NCBI GenBank assembly: GCA_902621855.1
Contig: CACNNQ010000001.1
Location: 248,001-312,000, forward strand
From: an uncultured Alphaproteobacteria bacterium
Lineage (GTDB): Bacteria > Pseudomonadota > Alphaproteobacteria > HIMB59 > GCA-002718135
Direction of reading: 5' to 3'
Length of the DNA: 64,000 nucleotides
The position numbers were made by a program, and so were the translations under genes. Below the pieces are notes generated by a model. The model searched no databases and was not told the DNA's origin. It saw only the letters and a list, made by a program, of their open reading frames with translations. This document shows, one piece after another, positions 30,616-40,399 of the stretch. The first letter of the stretch is position 1, and each line of letters starts with the position of its first letter.

Positions 30616-30646
30616 CTATTTAGCTATGTATACTTTTAGTTAAAAT

Positions 30647-31798
30647 ATGAATGCCTTAATTAACGCTATAAATAGTAAAAAAAAACTTATATTTGCTAAT
30701 GAAGGCAGATTATTAAAAAAATCTTTTTTTGGGTTGTTAATTTTAGCCTTAGCTTTTCAGGGTGGAGATTTTGGAAACATAATAAGAAGTTCAATGATCG
30801 ACGCTTATGTTCAGGTATCTGTTTTTGTAGGCTTTACTCTTTTCGTTTTTATAGGACTTGATAGCTTAACAAAATTTGATGTAAAATTATTTTTAACTAA
30901 AACTGAAAAAATTCATGTACCTTTAGCAGCTTTCTTAGGGGCAATACCAGGTTGTGGAGGAGCAATTATTGTAGTAACTCAATATATACAAGGACGAATA
31001 TCATTTGGTTCTTTAGTTGCCGTTCTTACAGCCACTATGGGGGATGCTGCATTTTTAATTTTGGCTATGGAGCCATCAACTGGATTATTAATATTTGGTT
31101 TGGGAATTATAGTTGGATCAATTTCTGGAATTTGTGTAGATTTGTTACATGGTAAATCATTTATGCAGCAAAAATCAAATATAAAAATTGAATATGAAAA
31201 AATCAAAAAAACTTTTGTTTCAAATTTTAATATTTTTTGGATTTTAATTTTTATACCAGGTTTTATATTAGGTATATTAACAGCATTTCAAGCTGAATTT
31301 GATTCGAAGATATATAATTCTTTTTTTGTTTTAACAGCCTCAGCTGGGGCAATACTTTCAATATTCATGTGGTCTTTAAATCCCTTAAGTGATTTTCAAT
31401 GCTCAACCGATAAAAGTAGAGGTTACTTATCCAGAGTGGTAGATACTACAAACTTTGTAACAACATGGGTAATAAGTGGTTTTCTAATATTTGAAATATT
31501 TATGTATTTTACAAATATTGATTTAAAAATATTTTTTGATCTTTGGCTTCCCTTAGTGCCTTTAGTGGCAATTCTATTTGGATTTTTACCTGGTTGTGGC
31601 CCTCAAGTTGTTGTCGCTACATTTTATCTAAACGGATACATTCCTCTTTCTGCTGAAATTGGAAATGCGATATCTAATGATGGTGATGCTTTATTCCCCG
31701 CTATAGCACTAGCTCCAAAAGCTGCAGTTTTAGCTACATTGTACAGCGCAATACCTGCGATAATTGTTGCATACTCATATTTTTACATCTTTGAATAA
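30647..31798 (+). CDS. Putative manganese transporter (ArsP_2/DUF2899-like 10-11 TM family)
   Basis: [45 protein letters not shown] and second repeat [40 protein letters not shown]. Confidence 0.82.
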   Translation: MNALINAINSKKKLIFANEGRLLKKSFFGLLILALAFQGGDFGNIIRSSMIDAYVQVSVFVGFTLFVFIGLDSLTKFDVKLFLTKTEKIHVPLAAFLGAIPGCGGAIIVVTQYIQGRISFGSLVAVLTATMGDAAFLILAMEPSTGLLIFGLGIIVGSISGICVDLLHGKSFMQQKSNIKIEYEKIKKTFVSNFNIFWILIFIPGFILGILTAFQAEFDSKIYNSFFVLTASAGAILSIFMWSLNPLSDFQCSTDKSRGYLSRVVDTTNFVTTWVISGFLIFEIFMYFTNIDLKIFFDLWLPLVPLVAILFGFLPGCGPQVVVATFYLNGYIPLSAEIGNAISNDGDALFPAIALAPKAAVLATLYSAIPAIIVAYSYFYIFE

Positions 31799-31943
31799 AA
31801 AGTTAAAAAAAAATCTACCCTACAAAATTTGCGTAGTTTGCAATAGATCATTTTATTGGAGAAAAAAATGGGAAAGAGATTGGAAGAATGTTATTTATTG
31901 TTCAAAAAGGTGTTCAAAAAAAAATAATAAATCTCAATTATGA
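31791..31943 (+). CDS. DUF2256-like small zinc-ribbon protein (TTG start suggested)
   Basis: Absent from ORF track; [50 protein letters not shown] with CxxC...CxxxC and WRKKW. Confidence 0.8.
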   Translation: MNKKLKKNLPYKICVVCNRSFYWRKKWERDWKNVIYCSKRCSKKNNKSQL

Positions 31944-32074
31944 CAGAAAATAAGAATAAGAATATTAAAAACAAAACTAAAAAAAATAAAAAACAGGCTA
32001 GGTTAAAAAGATTGGAAGCTCAATTGAAAGCAAATATTTTAAAGAGGAAAAAAGTACAATTAAAGAATGGATAA
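31940..32074 (+). CDS. 44-aa Lys-rich small protein upstream of and overlapping murA
   Basis: [44 protein letters not shown]; overlaps DUF2256 stop and murA start. Confidence 0.55.
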   Translation: MTENKNKNIKNKTKKNKKQARLKRLEAQLKANILKRKKVQLKNG

Positions 32075-33323
32075 ATTAATAATTCAAGGAAAAGAAATAC
32101 TTAAAGGCACCATTAATGTTCATGGGGCAAAAAATTCTTCATTACCTATACTTGTTTCCTCTTTACTAAGTGAAGAAAGTTTAAGTTTATTTAATGTGCC
32201 AAACGTGGATGATGTAAATAATATGATAACTTTATTAAAATGTTTTGGTGCAAAAATCCGTAAAAATAAAAAACAGCTTAGTATAAATTGTAAAAATTTA
32301 AAAAATATATCTGCTGATTATGACATAGTTAGAAAGATGAGAGCATCAATCTTAATTTTAGGACCTTTGTTATCAAGATTTGGGAATGCAAAAATTTCAT
32401 TACCAGGCGGATGTGCAATAGGAACAAGACCTATTGATATTCATTTGAAAGGTTTAGAAAAATTAGGGGTCAAATTTGAAATAGCAAATGGATTTGTTAT
32501 TGGTAATATTTCTAATAAATTAGTTGGAAATAAAATAAAACTCCCTTTTCCAAGTGTTGGCGCCACAGAAAACCTGATTATGGCCTCAGTAATGGCAAAA
32601 GGAGAAACATTAATAGAAGGTGCTGCAAGAGAACCTGAAATTGAAGATTTATGTAAATGTTTAATTTCTATGGGAGCTAATATTGACGGGTTAGGGACAA
32701 ATAAAATATCTATCCAGGGGGTAGAAAATTTACGTAAAGCAAGACATAGAATTATTTCAGATCGAATAGTTGCTGGAACATTTATTATTTTAGCAGTTAT
32801 GACAAATAATAAATTAGAAATTAAAAATGTAAATCCTCAACATTTGGTTTCTTTAATTAAAATTTTATTAAAAATGGGAGCTAATTTAAAAACTTTAAGT
32901 AAATCAATCATAGTTTATCCCTCCAAAAAAATAAATGGAACAAAAGTAAAAACAGGCCCATATCCAAATTTTCCCACTGATCTTCAGGCCCAGTTGATGT
33001 CTCTGATGAGTATCAGTAATGGAAAATCACAAATAAAAGAAACAATTTTTGAAAATCGTTTTATGCATGTATCTGAACTTAATAGACTAGGTGCTAATAT
33101 CAAAGTTAATAAAGATACAGCTTATATTCATGGTAATCAAACATTTAAAGGAGCTCAAGTAATGGCTAGTGATTTAAGAGCTAGTGTGAGCTTAGTTCTT
33201 GCTGGACTTTCTGCTGAAGGTAAAACTATATTAAACAGAGTGTATCATTTAGATAGAGGGTATGAAAAAATAGAAGAATACCTTGGGCATATTGGGGCAA
33301 AAATAAAAAGAAAGAAAACATAA
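32067..33323 (+). CDS. murA: UDP-N-acetylglucosamine 1-carboxyvinyltransferase
   Basis: NVHGAKNSSLPIL, SLPGGCAIGTRPIDIHL, FPTDLQAQLMSLMSI, DLRASVSLVLAGLSAEG. Confidence 0.95.
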   Translation: MDKLIIQGKEILKGTINVHGAKNSSLPILVSSLLSEESLSLFNVPNVDDVNNMITLLKCFGAKIRKNKKQLSINCKNLKNISADYDIVRKMRASILILGPLLSRFGNAKISLPGGCAIGTRPIDIHLKGLEKLGVKFEIANGFVIGNISNKLVGNKIKLPFPSVGATENLIMASVMAKGETLIEGAAREPEIEDLCKCLISMGANIDGLGTNKISIQGVENLRKARHRIISDRIVAGTFIILAVMTNNKLEIKNVNPQHLVSLIKILLKMGANLKTLSKSIIVYPSKKINGTKVKTGPYPNFPTDLQAQLMSLMSISNGKSQIKETIFENRFMHVSELNRLGANIKVNKDTAYIHGNQTFKGAQVMASDLRASVSLVLAGLSAEGKTILNRVYHLDRGYEKIEEYLGHIGAKIKRKKT

Positions 33324-33371
33324 CTTTTTCTAGTCTTTATCATTATGACAATATATTAAGTTTCAATTTTA

Positions 33372-34019
33372 ATGAGTAAAATAATTTTAGCCATACCAAG
33401 AGGTAGAATAACAAAGGAATGTAAAAAATTTCTATCCAAAACTTCATTTGCTCCTGATCCAGAGTTATATGACAAGGACTCAAGAAAATTAAAATTTAAA
33501 TCTAAAAATAAGCATGTCGAGTATATTAAAGTGAGAGCTTTTGATGTTTGTACTTTTGTTGCATTTGGTGCTGCTCAATTAGGTGTAGCAGGAGAGGATG
33601 TTATTGAAGAATTTGATTATTCTGAGGTTTATGCACCTTTAGATTTAAATATTGGACATTGTAAAGTCTCTGTAGCAGCGGAAAAAAAACTTTTAAGAAA
33701 AGAGAATCCTGATACTTGGAGCAATATAAGAGTTGCAACTAAATACCCTAATATTACAAAAAAATATTTTTCATCAAAGGGTATTCAAACTGAAATAATA
33801 AAATTAAGTGGATCAATGGAATTAGCACCAACTTTAAATATGTGTAAAAGGATAGTTGATTTAGTTTCAACAGGACAAACACTTAAAGTCAATGGTCTTA
33901 AAGAAGTAGAAACTATTATGAAAATTCAATCCAAATTAATTGTTAATAGATCAACTTATAAAACGGATTCATCTAAAATAAGAAGAATGATTTCTGAATT
34001 AGAAAATATTATTAAATGA
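33372..34019 (+). CDS. hisG: ATP phosphoribosyltransferase
   Basis: ILAIPRGRITKE, VRAFDVCTFVAFGAAQLGVAGEDVIEE, followed by hisD. Confidence 0.92.
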   Translation: MSKIILAIPRGRITKECKKFLSKTSFAPDPELYDKDSRKLKFKSKNKHVEYIKVRAFDVCTFVAFGAAQLGVAGEDVIEEFDYSEVYAPLDLNIGHCKVSVAAEKKLLRKENPDTWSNIRVATKYPNITKKYFSSKGIQTEIIKLSGSMELAPTLNMCKRIVDLVSTGQTLKVNGLKEVETIMKIQSKLIVNRSTYKTDSSKIRRMISELENIIK

Positions 34020-35299
34020 AAATTATCAAATTAAATAATAAACATTCACATATTAAATTAAAAAATATTTTAGATAATAGAAATACTATTAGGAATGAAA
34101 AATTAACATTAAATGTTAAAAATATAATTAATAATGTAAAAATAAATGGTGATACGGCTTTATATAAATATGCAAAAAAATTTGATAAAATTTCAGTTAA
34201 AAGGAATCAACTTAAATTAAATCTCAATTATAAAATATCAAATTTATCTGTTGATATAAATATATTAAAAAGTTTTAGACTTGCTATTAAAAACATTACT
34301 AAATTTCATAAACTACAGTACCCTTCAAATATAATAAAAAAAGAAAATAATATTATTTTGCAGTCACAATGGAAAGCAATTGACTCAGTCGGGTTATACG
34401 TACCAGGAGGTAAGGCTTTTTACCCTTCTTCACTAATAATGAATGTTGTACCTGCTAAAATTGCTGGTGTTAAAAGAATAGTTTGTGTGACTCCGCCTTC
34501 AAAAGAAATTAATCATTATTTTCTAGCTCTAATCAAAGAACTCAAAATTGATGAAGTATATTTTGTTGGTGGTGCTCAAGCAATAGCAGCCTTGGCGATA
34601 GGTACCAAAACAATTAAACCAGTTAATAAGATATTCGGACCCGGAAATGCTTTCGTAGCAGAGGCTAAAAGACAATTATTTGGAAAAGTTGGTATTGATC
34701 TTATTGCTGGTCCATCAGAAATTGTTGTTGTCGCTAATAAAAATAATAATCCAAAATGGGTAGCTTCAGATCTAATCGCCCAAGCAGAGCATGATGCTAA
34801 TGCGCAATCTATATTAATAACTGATAATACAAAGTTTGCTGATTTGGTTCTTCTAGAAGTAAAAAAATTATCTCAATTGAGTCAAAAAAAACAAATCATT
34901 GAAAAGAGCCTATCTACAAATGGCATAGTTTTAATTGTTAATAATATAAATGAATGCTCTAATGTAATTAATGAAATTGCCCCTGAGCATTTACACATTC
35001 AAATTAAATCATATAAGAAATTACTTTCTAAAATAAACAATGCTGGAGGAATATTTTTAGGAGAATATTCAACTGAAGCATTTGGAGATTATATTGTTGG
35101 AACAAACCATGTATTACCTACTTCTGGCGCAGCAAAGTTCTCATCAGGTTTAGGCGTTCTAGATTTTATGAAAAGAAATTCTATTGTTCAAATAAATTCA
35201 AAATCATTTGATAAACTCAAACAAGATACTATTAATATGTCTAGCATAGAAGGACTCGATGCGCACAAAATGTCAGTTAAAATTAGACAAAAGAATTAA
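34016..35299 (+). CDS. hisD: Histidinol dehydrogenase
   Basis: GLYVPGGKAFYPSSLIMNVVPAKIAGV, GPGNAFVAEAKRQLFGKVGIDLIAGPSEI. Confidence 0.95.
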   Translation: MKIIKLNNKHSHIKLKNILDNRNTIRNEKLTLNVKNIINNVKINGDTALYKYAKKFDKISVKRNQLKLNLNYKISNLSVDINILKSFRLAIKNITKFHKLQYPSNIIKKENNIILQSQWKAIDSVGLYVPGGKAFYPSSLIMNVVPAKIAGVKRIVCVTPPSKEINHYFLALIKELKIDEVYFVGGAQAIAALAIGTKTIKPVNKIFGPGNAFVAEAKRQLFGKVGIDLIAGPSEIVVVANKNNNPKWVASDLIAQAEHDANAQSILITDNTKFADLVLLEVKKLSQLSQKKQIIEKSLSTNGIVLIVNNINECSNVINEIAPEHLHIQIKSYKKLLSKINNAGGIFLGEYSTEAFGDYIVGTNHVLPTSGAAKFSSGLGVLDFMKRNSIVQINSKSFDKLKQDTINMSSIEGLDAHKMSVKIRQKN

Positions 35300-35332
35300 A
35301 TTTAATTATATGAAGAATAAAAAAGGATTTTA

Positions 35333-35551
35333 ATGCCAAAAGAGGGATCAATTGAATTTCAAGGGGTTGTATTAGAATTACTTCCCAATGCAATGTTTAA
35401 GGTTAAATTAGAAAACGATCACGAGATCTTAGCTCATTCATCAGGTAAAATGAGAAAAAATAGAATAAGAGTATTAGCTGGTGACAAAGTAACAGTGGAA
35501 ATGACTCCTTATGACTTAACTAAGGGTCGCATTACCTTTAGATGGAAATAA
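35333..35551 (+). CDS. infA: Translation initiation factor IF-1
   Basis: [53 protein letters not shown]. Confidence 0.96.
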   Translation: MPKEGSIEFQGVVLELLPNAMFKVKLENDHEILAHSSGKMRKNRIRVLAGDKVTVEMTPYDLTKGRITFRWK

Positions 35552-35721
35552 AAAATATTAAAAAAAAAATATTATCATTGAAAAAAAAGATTAAGTGTCC
35601 AGTTTGTAAAAAACTTGCTAACGAACCTTTTATACCATTTTGTTCTAAAAAATGTGCAAGTATTGATCTCATGAAGTGGTTAAATGATGAATATCAAACA
35701 AAAATAAAAACTGACGAATAA
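35542..35721 (+). CDS. yacG: YacG-like zinc-binding protein (DNA gyrase inhibitor family)
   Basis: Absent from ORF track; [59 protein letters not shown], CxxC...PFCSxxCxxIDLxxW. Confidence 0.85.
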   Translation: MEIKNIKKKILSLKKKIKCPVCKKLANEPFIPFCSKKCASIDLMKWLNDEYQTKIKTDE

Positions 35722-35773
35722 TCGAAATATTTAATTGAATATAAACTCAAAACACTTTATCAGTTTATTTAAT

Positions 35774-35849
<76 letters not shown>

Positions 35850-35907
35850 TAAATTAAGTAAATATACTTCATAAAAATTTAAATCTGTTTAAATAGTTAT
35901 TTAGTTT

Positions 35908-36804
35908 ATGTCTAAAAATAAAATAATTGTTAGCTCATGCGATATTAAATATTTTCCACTTCTTAAGGAGTTATTTTTATCATTAAAAAAAAATGACATT
36001 TTAAATGAATATGAGTTCGCTGTGCTTGACACAGGAATGAGTGAAGATCAATTAACATATTTAAGAGATAATAAAATTTTATTAAAAAAAGCCATATGGA
36101 ATGCGCAGGTATCTAGTTATAAAATATTAGGAAGAGATCATCTCAAAACTCAAGTAGCAAGAGCTTTTTTACCTGATTATTTTGAAAATTACAAAGTGTA
36201 TATTTGGTTAGATGCTGATGTTTGGATTAATGATGCTAATTCGTTTTATCTATATGAAAAAGGAGCTTTAAAAGATTGTTTAACAATAACTCCTCAAGCA
36301 GATAGGGCTTATTTTAATAATGCAAATGTTGAATGGTTTCTTAATTTTCCTATTAAAGTAAAAACAATTAACTTTAAAAATATTAAAAGATCAATTTCAA
36401 GCTTTTTAGCAAAAAAATATGCTTTTTATTCAACATTAAATGCTGGTGCCTATGCAATTAGTTCTAAAAAAGAAATTTGGAATTGTTTTCAAAAAAATGT
36501 AAAACTAGCTGCAAAAAAAGGAAGAATTTTTGGCACTGATCAGGTAGCTCTTGCACTAAGTGTTCATGAAGACAAGATACCTACAGAATTTCTCCCAGCA
36601 TATTGTAATTGGATGTGTGAATTCCACTTACCTATTTTTGATCAAAAAAATAATAAGTTTGTTGAGCCATATTTGCCTCATCATCCATTAGCTTTAATTC
36701 ATTTAGCAGGTTTGGATGATATACGTGCCGATAAAAATATTACAGTTGAAATAAAGAATATTGATGGAAAAATATTACATAAATCATTGAGGTTTGATGT
36801 TTAA
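35908..36804 (+). CDS. Glycosyltransferase-like (nucleotide-sugar transferase fold) protein
   Basis: YIWLDADVWINDAN DxD-like motif, GTDQVALAL. Confidence 0.6.
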   Translation: MSKNKIIVSSCDIKYFPLLKELFLSLKKNDILNEYEFAVLDTGMSEDQLTYLRDNKILLKKAIWNAQVSSYKILGRDHLKTQVARAFLPDYFENYKVYIWLDADVWINDANSFYLYEKGALKDCLTITPQADRAYFNNANVEWFLNFPIKVKTINFKNIKRSISSFLAKKYAFYSTLNAGAYAISSKKEIWNCFQKNVKLAAKKGRIFGTDQVALALSVHEDKIPTEFLPAYCNWMCEFHLPIFDQKNNKFVEPYLPHHPLALIHLAGLDDIRADKNITVEIKNIDGKILHKSLRFDV

Positions 36805-37504
36805 ATTTGATAAACTAGTATTTGGAGATTCAGGATGGGGTGATGAATTTTTAATTGCTACATTAATGACTTTATTAGTCAGTATATTATCTATGGGTTT
36901 AGGTCTTTTCTTGGCCATAATTACTGTATGGGCAAAAATAGTTCAAAACAGAATTACTAGGTTTATAGCAAATTTTTATACGACAGTAATTAGGGGTGTT
37001 CCTGAATTATTAGTAATTTATTTAATTTTCTTTGGTGGCAATGCTGTTGTTATGAGTATCGCTAAAGTATTTGGTTATAATAAGTATATTGAACTTAATG
37101 CGCTTACAATTGCAACAATAGCTATTGCTGTAATATCAGCAACATATTCTAGTGAAGTGTTGAGAGCTGCTTATTTATCAATATCCAAAGGTCAAATAGA
37201 GGCAGCAAGATCACTGGGCATGAATAAATTTAGCATTTTTTTTAAAATTATTTCACCTCAAGTAATAAGACATGCCTTACCAGGAATAGGAAATGTATGG
37301 CAAATAACTCTCAAAGATACATCTCTAATTTCTGTAACGGGACTTGTTGAAATTATGCGTCAATCTAGAATATCTTCTAACGTTGAGCATTCACCTTTAA
37401 CTTTCTTAATAACAGCCGCAATCTTGTATTTATCTTTAACAACCATCTCTGGCAGAGTTTTTAAAACGCTAGAAGTAAATTATTCAAAAGGATTTTCGAC
37501 ATGA
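36797..37504 (+). CDS. Polar amino-acid ABC transporter permease (HisQ/ArtQ-like)
   Basis: VIRGVPELLVIYLIFFGG, EAARSLGMNKFSIFFKIISPQVIRHALPG. Confidence 0.88.
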   Translation: MFKFDKLVFGDSGWGDEFLIATLMTLLVSILSMGLGLFLAIITVWAKIVQNRITRFIANFYTTVIRGVPELLVIYLIFFGGNAVVMSIAKVFGYNKYIELNALTIATIAIAVISATYSSEVLRAAYLSISKGQIEAARSLGMNKFSIFFKIISPQVIRHALPGIGNVWQITLKDTSLISVTGLVEIMRQSRISSNVEHSPLTFLITAAILYLSLTTISGRVFKTLEVNYSKGFST

Positions 37505-38211
37505 TTGAATTTTTAAATAGTATTCAAAATTCTCTAATTTATAAAAATTTCTTTTTGGTCCTATCTGGCTTAGATAATACAATTTTATTATTATTAATTT
37601 CATTACCACTTGGTTTTGTTTTAGCATTATTATTTGCTCTAGCAAGAGTTTCTAAAATTACATTATTATCAAAAACAATTGCTAGTTACATTTTTGTCAT
37701 TAGAGGAACCCCTTTACTTGTTCAAATATATTTAATTTATTTTGGTTTAGGTTCTATAAAATTTATTAGAGAAAGTTTTTTGTGGTATGCATTAAAAGAA
37801 CCTTTTTGGTGCGGGGTAATCGCACTTACAATTAATACTGTTGCATATGGAGCAGAAATTTTTCGAGGTGGCATTCAATCAATTGAAAAAAGTCAGGTTG
37901 AATCAGGTTTATCACTAGGATTTGGAAAATTTTCACTTTTAAGAAAAATTATACTACCTATAGCTATACGAAAAGTTTTACCATCCTACGGTAACGAATT
38001 AATACTAATGGTTAAAGCAACCTCCTTAGTTAGTCTTACAACTTACATGGAAATGACAGGTATCGCAAGAAAGATAATGGCTAAAACATTTGCGCCAGTA
38101 GAAGCATTTATTGCTGCAGGTATACTTTATCTATTTTTAAATTTTTTAATGGTACAATTCGTTAAATATTTAGAATGGAAATATAATCCACACTTAAGAT
38201 TAAATAATTAA
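37501..38211 (+). CDS. Polar amino-acid ABC transporter permease (HisM/ArtM-like)
   Basis: VIRGTPLLVQIYLIYFGLG, ESGLSLGFGKFSLLRKIILPIAIRKVLPSYGNELI. Confidence 0.88.
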   Translation: MIEFLNSIQNSLIYKNFFLVLSGLDNTILLLLISLPLGFVLALLFALARVSKITLLSKTIASYIFVIRGTPLLVQIYLIYFGLGSIKFIRESFLWYALKEPFWCGVIALTINTVAYGAEIFRGGIQSIEKSQVESGLSLGFGKFSLLRKIILPIAIRKVLPSYGNELILMVKATSLVSLTTYMEMTGIARKIMAKTFAPVEAFIAAGILYLFLNFLMVQFVKYLEWKYNPHLRLNN

Positions 38212-38657
38212 TTTCTAAACTTTTTGTGACATGCCCCACAATTTGCTGACATTACTTTAAAAGCATCATTTAGCATTTCACTATCTTCTAATTCAGCACT
38301 AAGTGAAATCATTTCAATATCACTAACAAACTTATCGTTTAATTCATTAAAAGTTTCTCTATCATTCCATATTTCTTCACTAGCTCCTTTGTGCTGACTG
38401 CCTTCAGGATAGTGATCTTTAAATTCCGATGCTGCGTGTAACAAAGTTTCATTTAATTCAAGAATTGCTTCATAATCATTAGTTTTTAATAATCTAAATA
38501 TTTTAGATGACGTACTTTTAACTTTTTGCATTAAAGCCATTCTATTATTAACGATCTCTTCAAGAGATTTATCTTCTAAAGTTACTTTATGACCCATCAA
38601 AATGGTAGGCATAATCAAAAATATTGCTATGAGTACAATTTTAAAGCGTGTAGCCAT
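38208..38657 (-). CDS. Cytochrome c'/c556-like protein
   Basis: Signal peptide, C-terminal NCGACHKKFRN haem motif. Confidence 0.87.
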   Translation of the reverse strand: MATRFKIVLIAIFLIMPTILMGHKVTLEDKSLEEIVNNRMALMQKVKSTSSKIFRLLKTNDYEAILELNETLLHAASEFKDHYPEGSQHKGASEEIWNDRETFNELNDKFVSDIEMISLSAELEDSEMLNDAFKVMSANCGACHKKFRN

Positions 38658-39534
38658 TTTTTCTTAATGTAGATGAAAGGTAATTATATCCAATTTTAGC
38701 ATATTCAAGTGGGTTAGCTTTTTTAGGATCCTGTTCAGCTTCAATTATGAGCCATTTTTGATACTTTTCTTCAAATAATATTTTAATTAATGGTCCATAA
38801 TCAATGCATCCATCTCCTGGAACAGTGAAAACACCATCTAAAAAAGACTCTCTAAAACTTAAGTCATCTTTAATTGATTTTAAAAAAACATCTTTTCTAA
38901 TATCTTTACAATGAACATGGTTAATTCGAGAAATATAATTTTTTAATACTCTTTCGTAATTTGCTTCGGCAAACATTAAGTGTCCAGTATCATAAAGCAA
39001 AAATGTATTTTGATTTGTTATATCCATAAATCGATTTACATCTTCCTCAGATTGTATAATAGTTCCCATATGCTCATGATACGACATTGGCATTCCTTCA
39101 TCCATCAGCATATTAGATAATTCACTGATTTTTTTGCAATAGCTATCCCATTCATCTTTTTCCAGTATTGGCCTTTTACTAAGAGCCTTTGATTGATCAC
39201 CTTGGATTGATCCAGATACATCAGCAAAAACAAAAACATCTGCATTTATTAATTTTAATAAATTTAAATGATCTTGAAGTGCTAACCATTCTTCTTTAAC
39301 ACTTCTTCTTCTTAATAATGCTCCATACCAACCACCTGGCATTTTTAAATTAAATTTTTCTAAAAGATATTTTGTAATTCCTGGGTTTCTTGGAAATTTT
39401 CCACCTAATTCAATACCTGTAAACCCGGATATGCTTGCATCCTCTAAACATTTTTCAATAGGGGTGTCACCTCCAAGTTCTGGCATATCATCATTACTCC
39501 AGGCAATTGGGGCAATACCAAGTTTAATTTTCAT
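38641..39534 (-). CDS. iolE: Inosose dehydratase-like (IolE) TIM-barrel enzyme
   Basis: LGIAPIAWSNDDMPELGGDTPIEKCLEDASISGFTGIELG, YHEHMGT, LLYDTGHL, HVHCKDIR. Confidence 0.82.
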   Translation of the reverse strand: MKIKLGIAPIAWSNDDMPELGGDTPIEKCLEDASISGFTGIELGGKFPRNPGITKYLLEKFNLKMPGGWYGALLRRRSVKEEWLALQDHLNLLKLINADVFVFADVSGSIQGDQSKALSKRPILEKDEWDSYCKKISELSNMLMDEGMPMSYHEHMGTIIQSEEDVNRFMDITNQNTFLLYDTGHLMFAEANYERVLKNYISRINHVHCKDIRKDVFLKSIKDDLSFRESFLDGVFTVPGDGCIDYGPLIKILFEEKYQKWLIIEAEQDPKKANPLEYAKIGYNYLSSTLRKNGYTL

Positions 39535-39577
39535 GAAGTTTTACTTATTTCATGATAGATCAAAAATAAAGATAAAA

Positions 39578-40399
39578 ATGAACATTTTATTAATTGATGG
39601 AAATGAAAAAGAAGCCTCAGATAGGTACACAAAATTGGGTATGGATACTCAGTTTCAAGTATACGAAAACATTTTAAAAAAATATTCTAATTCTAAAATA
39701 AATGTAACTACAATTCATCCCGCTATTAACGATAATTATCTTCCTTTAGGCATAAGTCTCGATGACTTCGAAGCAGTTGCTTGGACAGGTAGTCTACTTA
39801 ACATATACAATATGACGAAATCTATTACTAATCAAATAGAGCTAGCTAAAGAATTATTTAAAAGAAAGAATAAAATATTTGGAAGTTGTTGGGGGCTTCA
39901 GGTTTTAGTTACTGCTGCCGGAGGAAAAGTAAGAAAAAATCCAAATGGACTTGAAGCAGTTTTAGCCAAAAATATTGTATTAAATCAAGATGGCCAAATT
40001 CATCCTATGTACAAGAACAAAAAAAAATCATTTAATGCCCTTTGTTGGCATTATGATGAAGCAGAAAATCTTCCTAAAGAAACAAAAGTTTTAGCTTCTA
40101 ATAAGTTTAGTCAATATCAATCTATAAGCTTTGATATAAACCAATCAAGTGTCTGGGCAGTACAATATCATCCAGAATTTAATTCTAAATGGATGGCTGG
40201 ATTAATGGAAATGAGAAAAGATATTTTGTTGGAAGAAAAAGTATATCAAAATTTATCAGAGTTCGAAAAAGAGAAGATGATTTTACAAAATCCCTATAAT
40301 TTTGAAAAAAAAGAAATACAAATATATGATGATGTAGTTGATGATGAAATCCATTCTTTAGAACTTTCAAATTGGTTAAATCTTAATAAAAATTATTGA
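39578..40399 (+). CDS. Class I glutamine amidotransferase-like protein
   Basis: IFGSCWGLQVLVTAAGGKV nucleophile elbow, VQYHPEFNSKW. Confidence 0.85.
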   Translation: MNILLIDGNEKEASDRYTKLGMDTQFQVYENILKKYSNSKINVTTIHPAINDNYLPLGISLDDFEAVAWTGSLLNIYNMTKSITNQIELAKELFKRKNKIFGSCWGLQVLVTAAGGKVRKNPNGLEAVLAKNIVLNQDGQIHPMYKNKKKSFNALCWHYDEAENLPKETKVLASNKFSQYQSISFDINQSSVWAVQYHPEFNSKWMAGLMEMRKDILLEEKVYQNLSEFEKEKMILQNPYNFEKKEIQIYDDVVDDEIHSLELSNWLNLNKNY

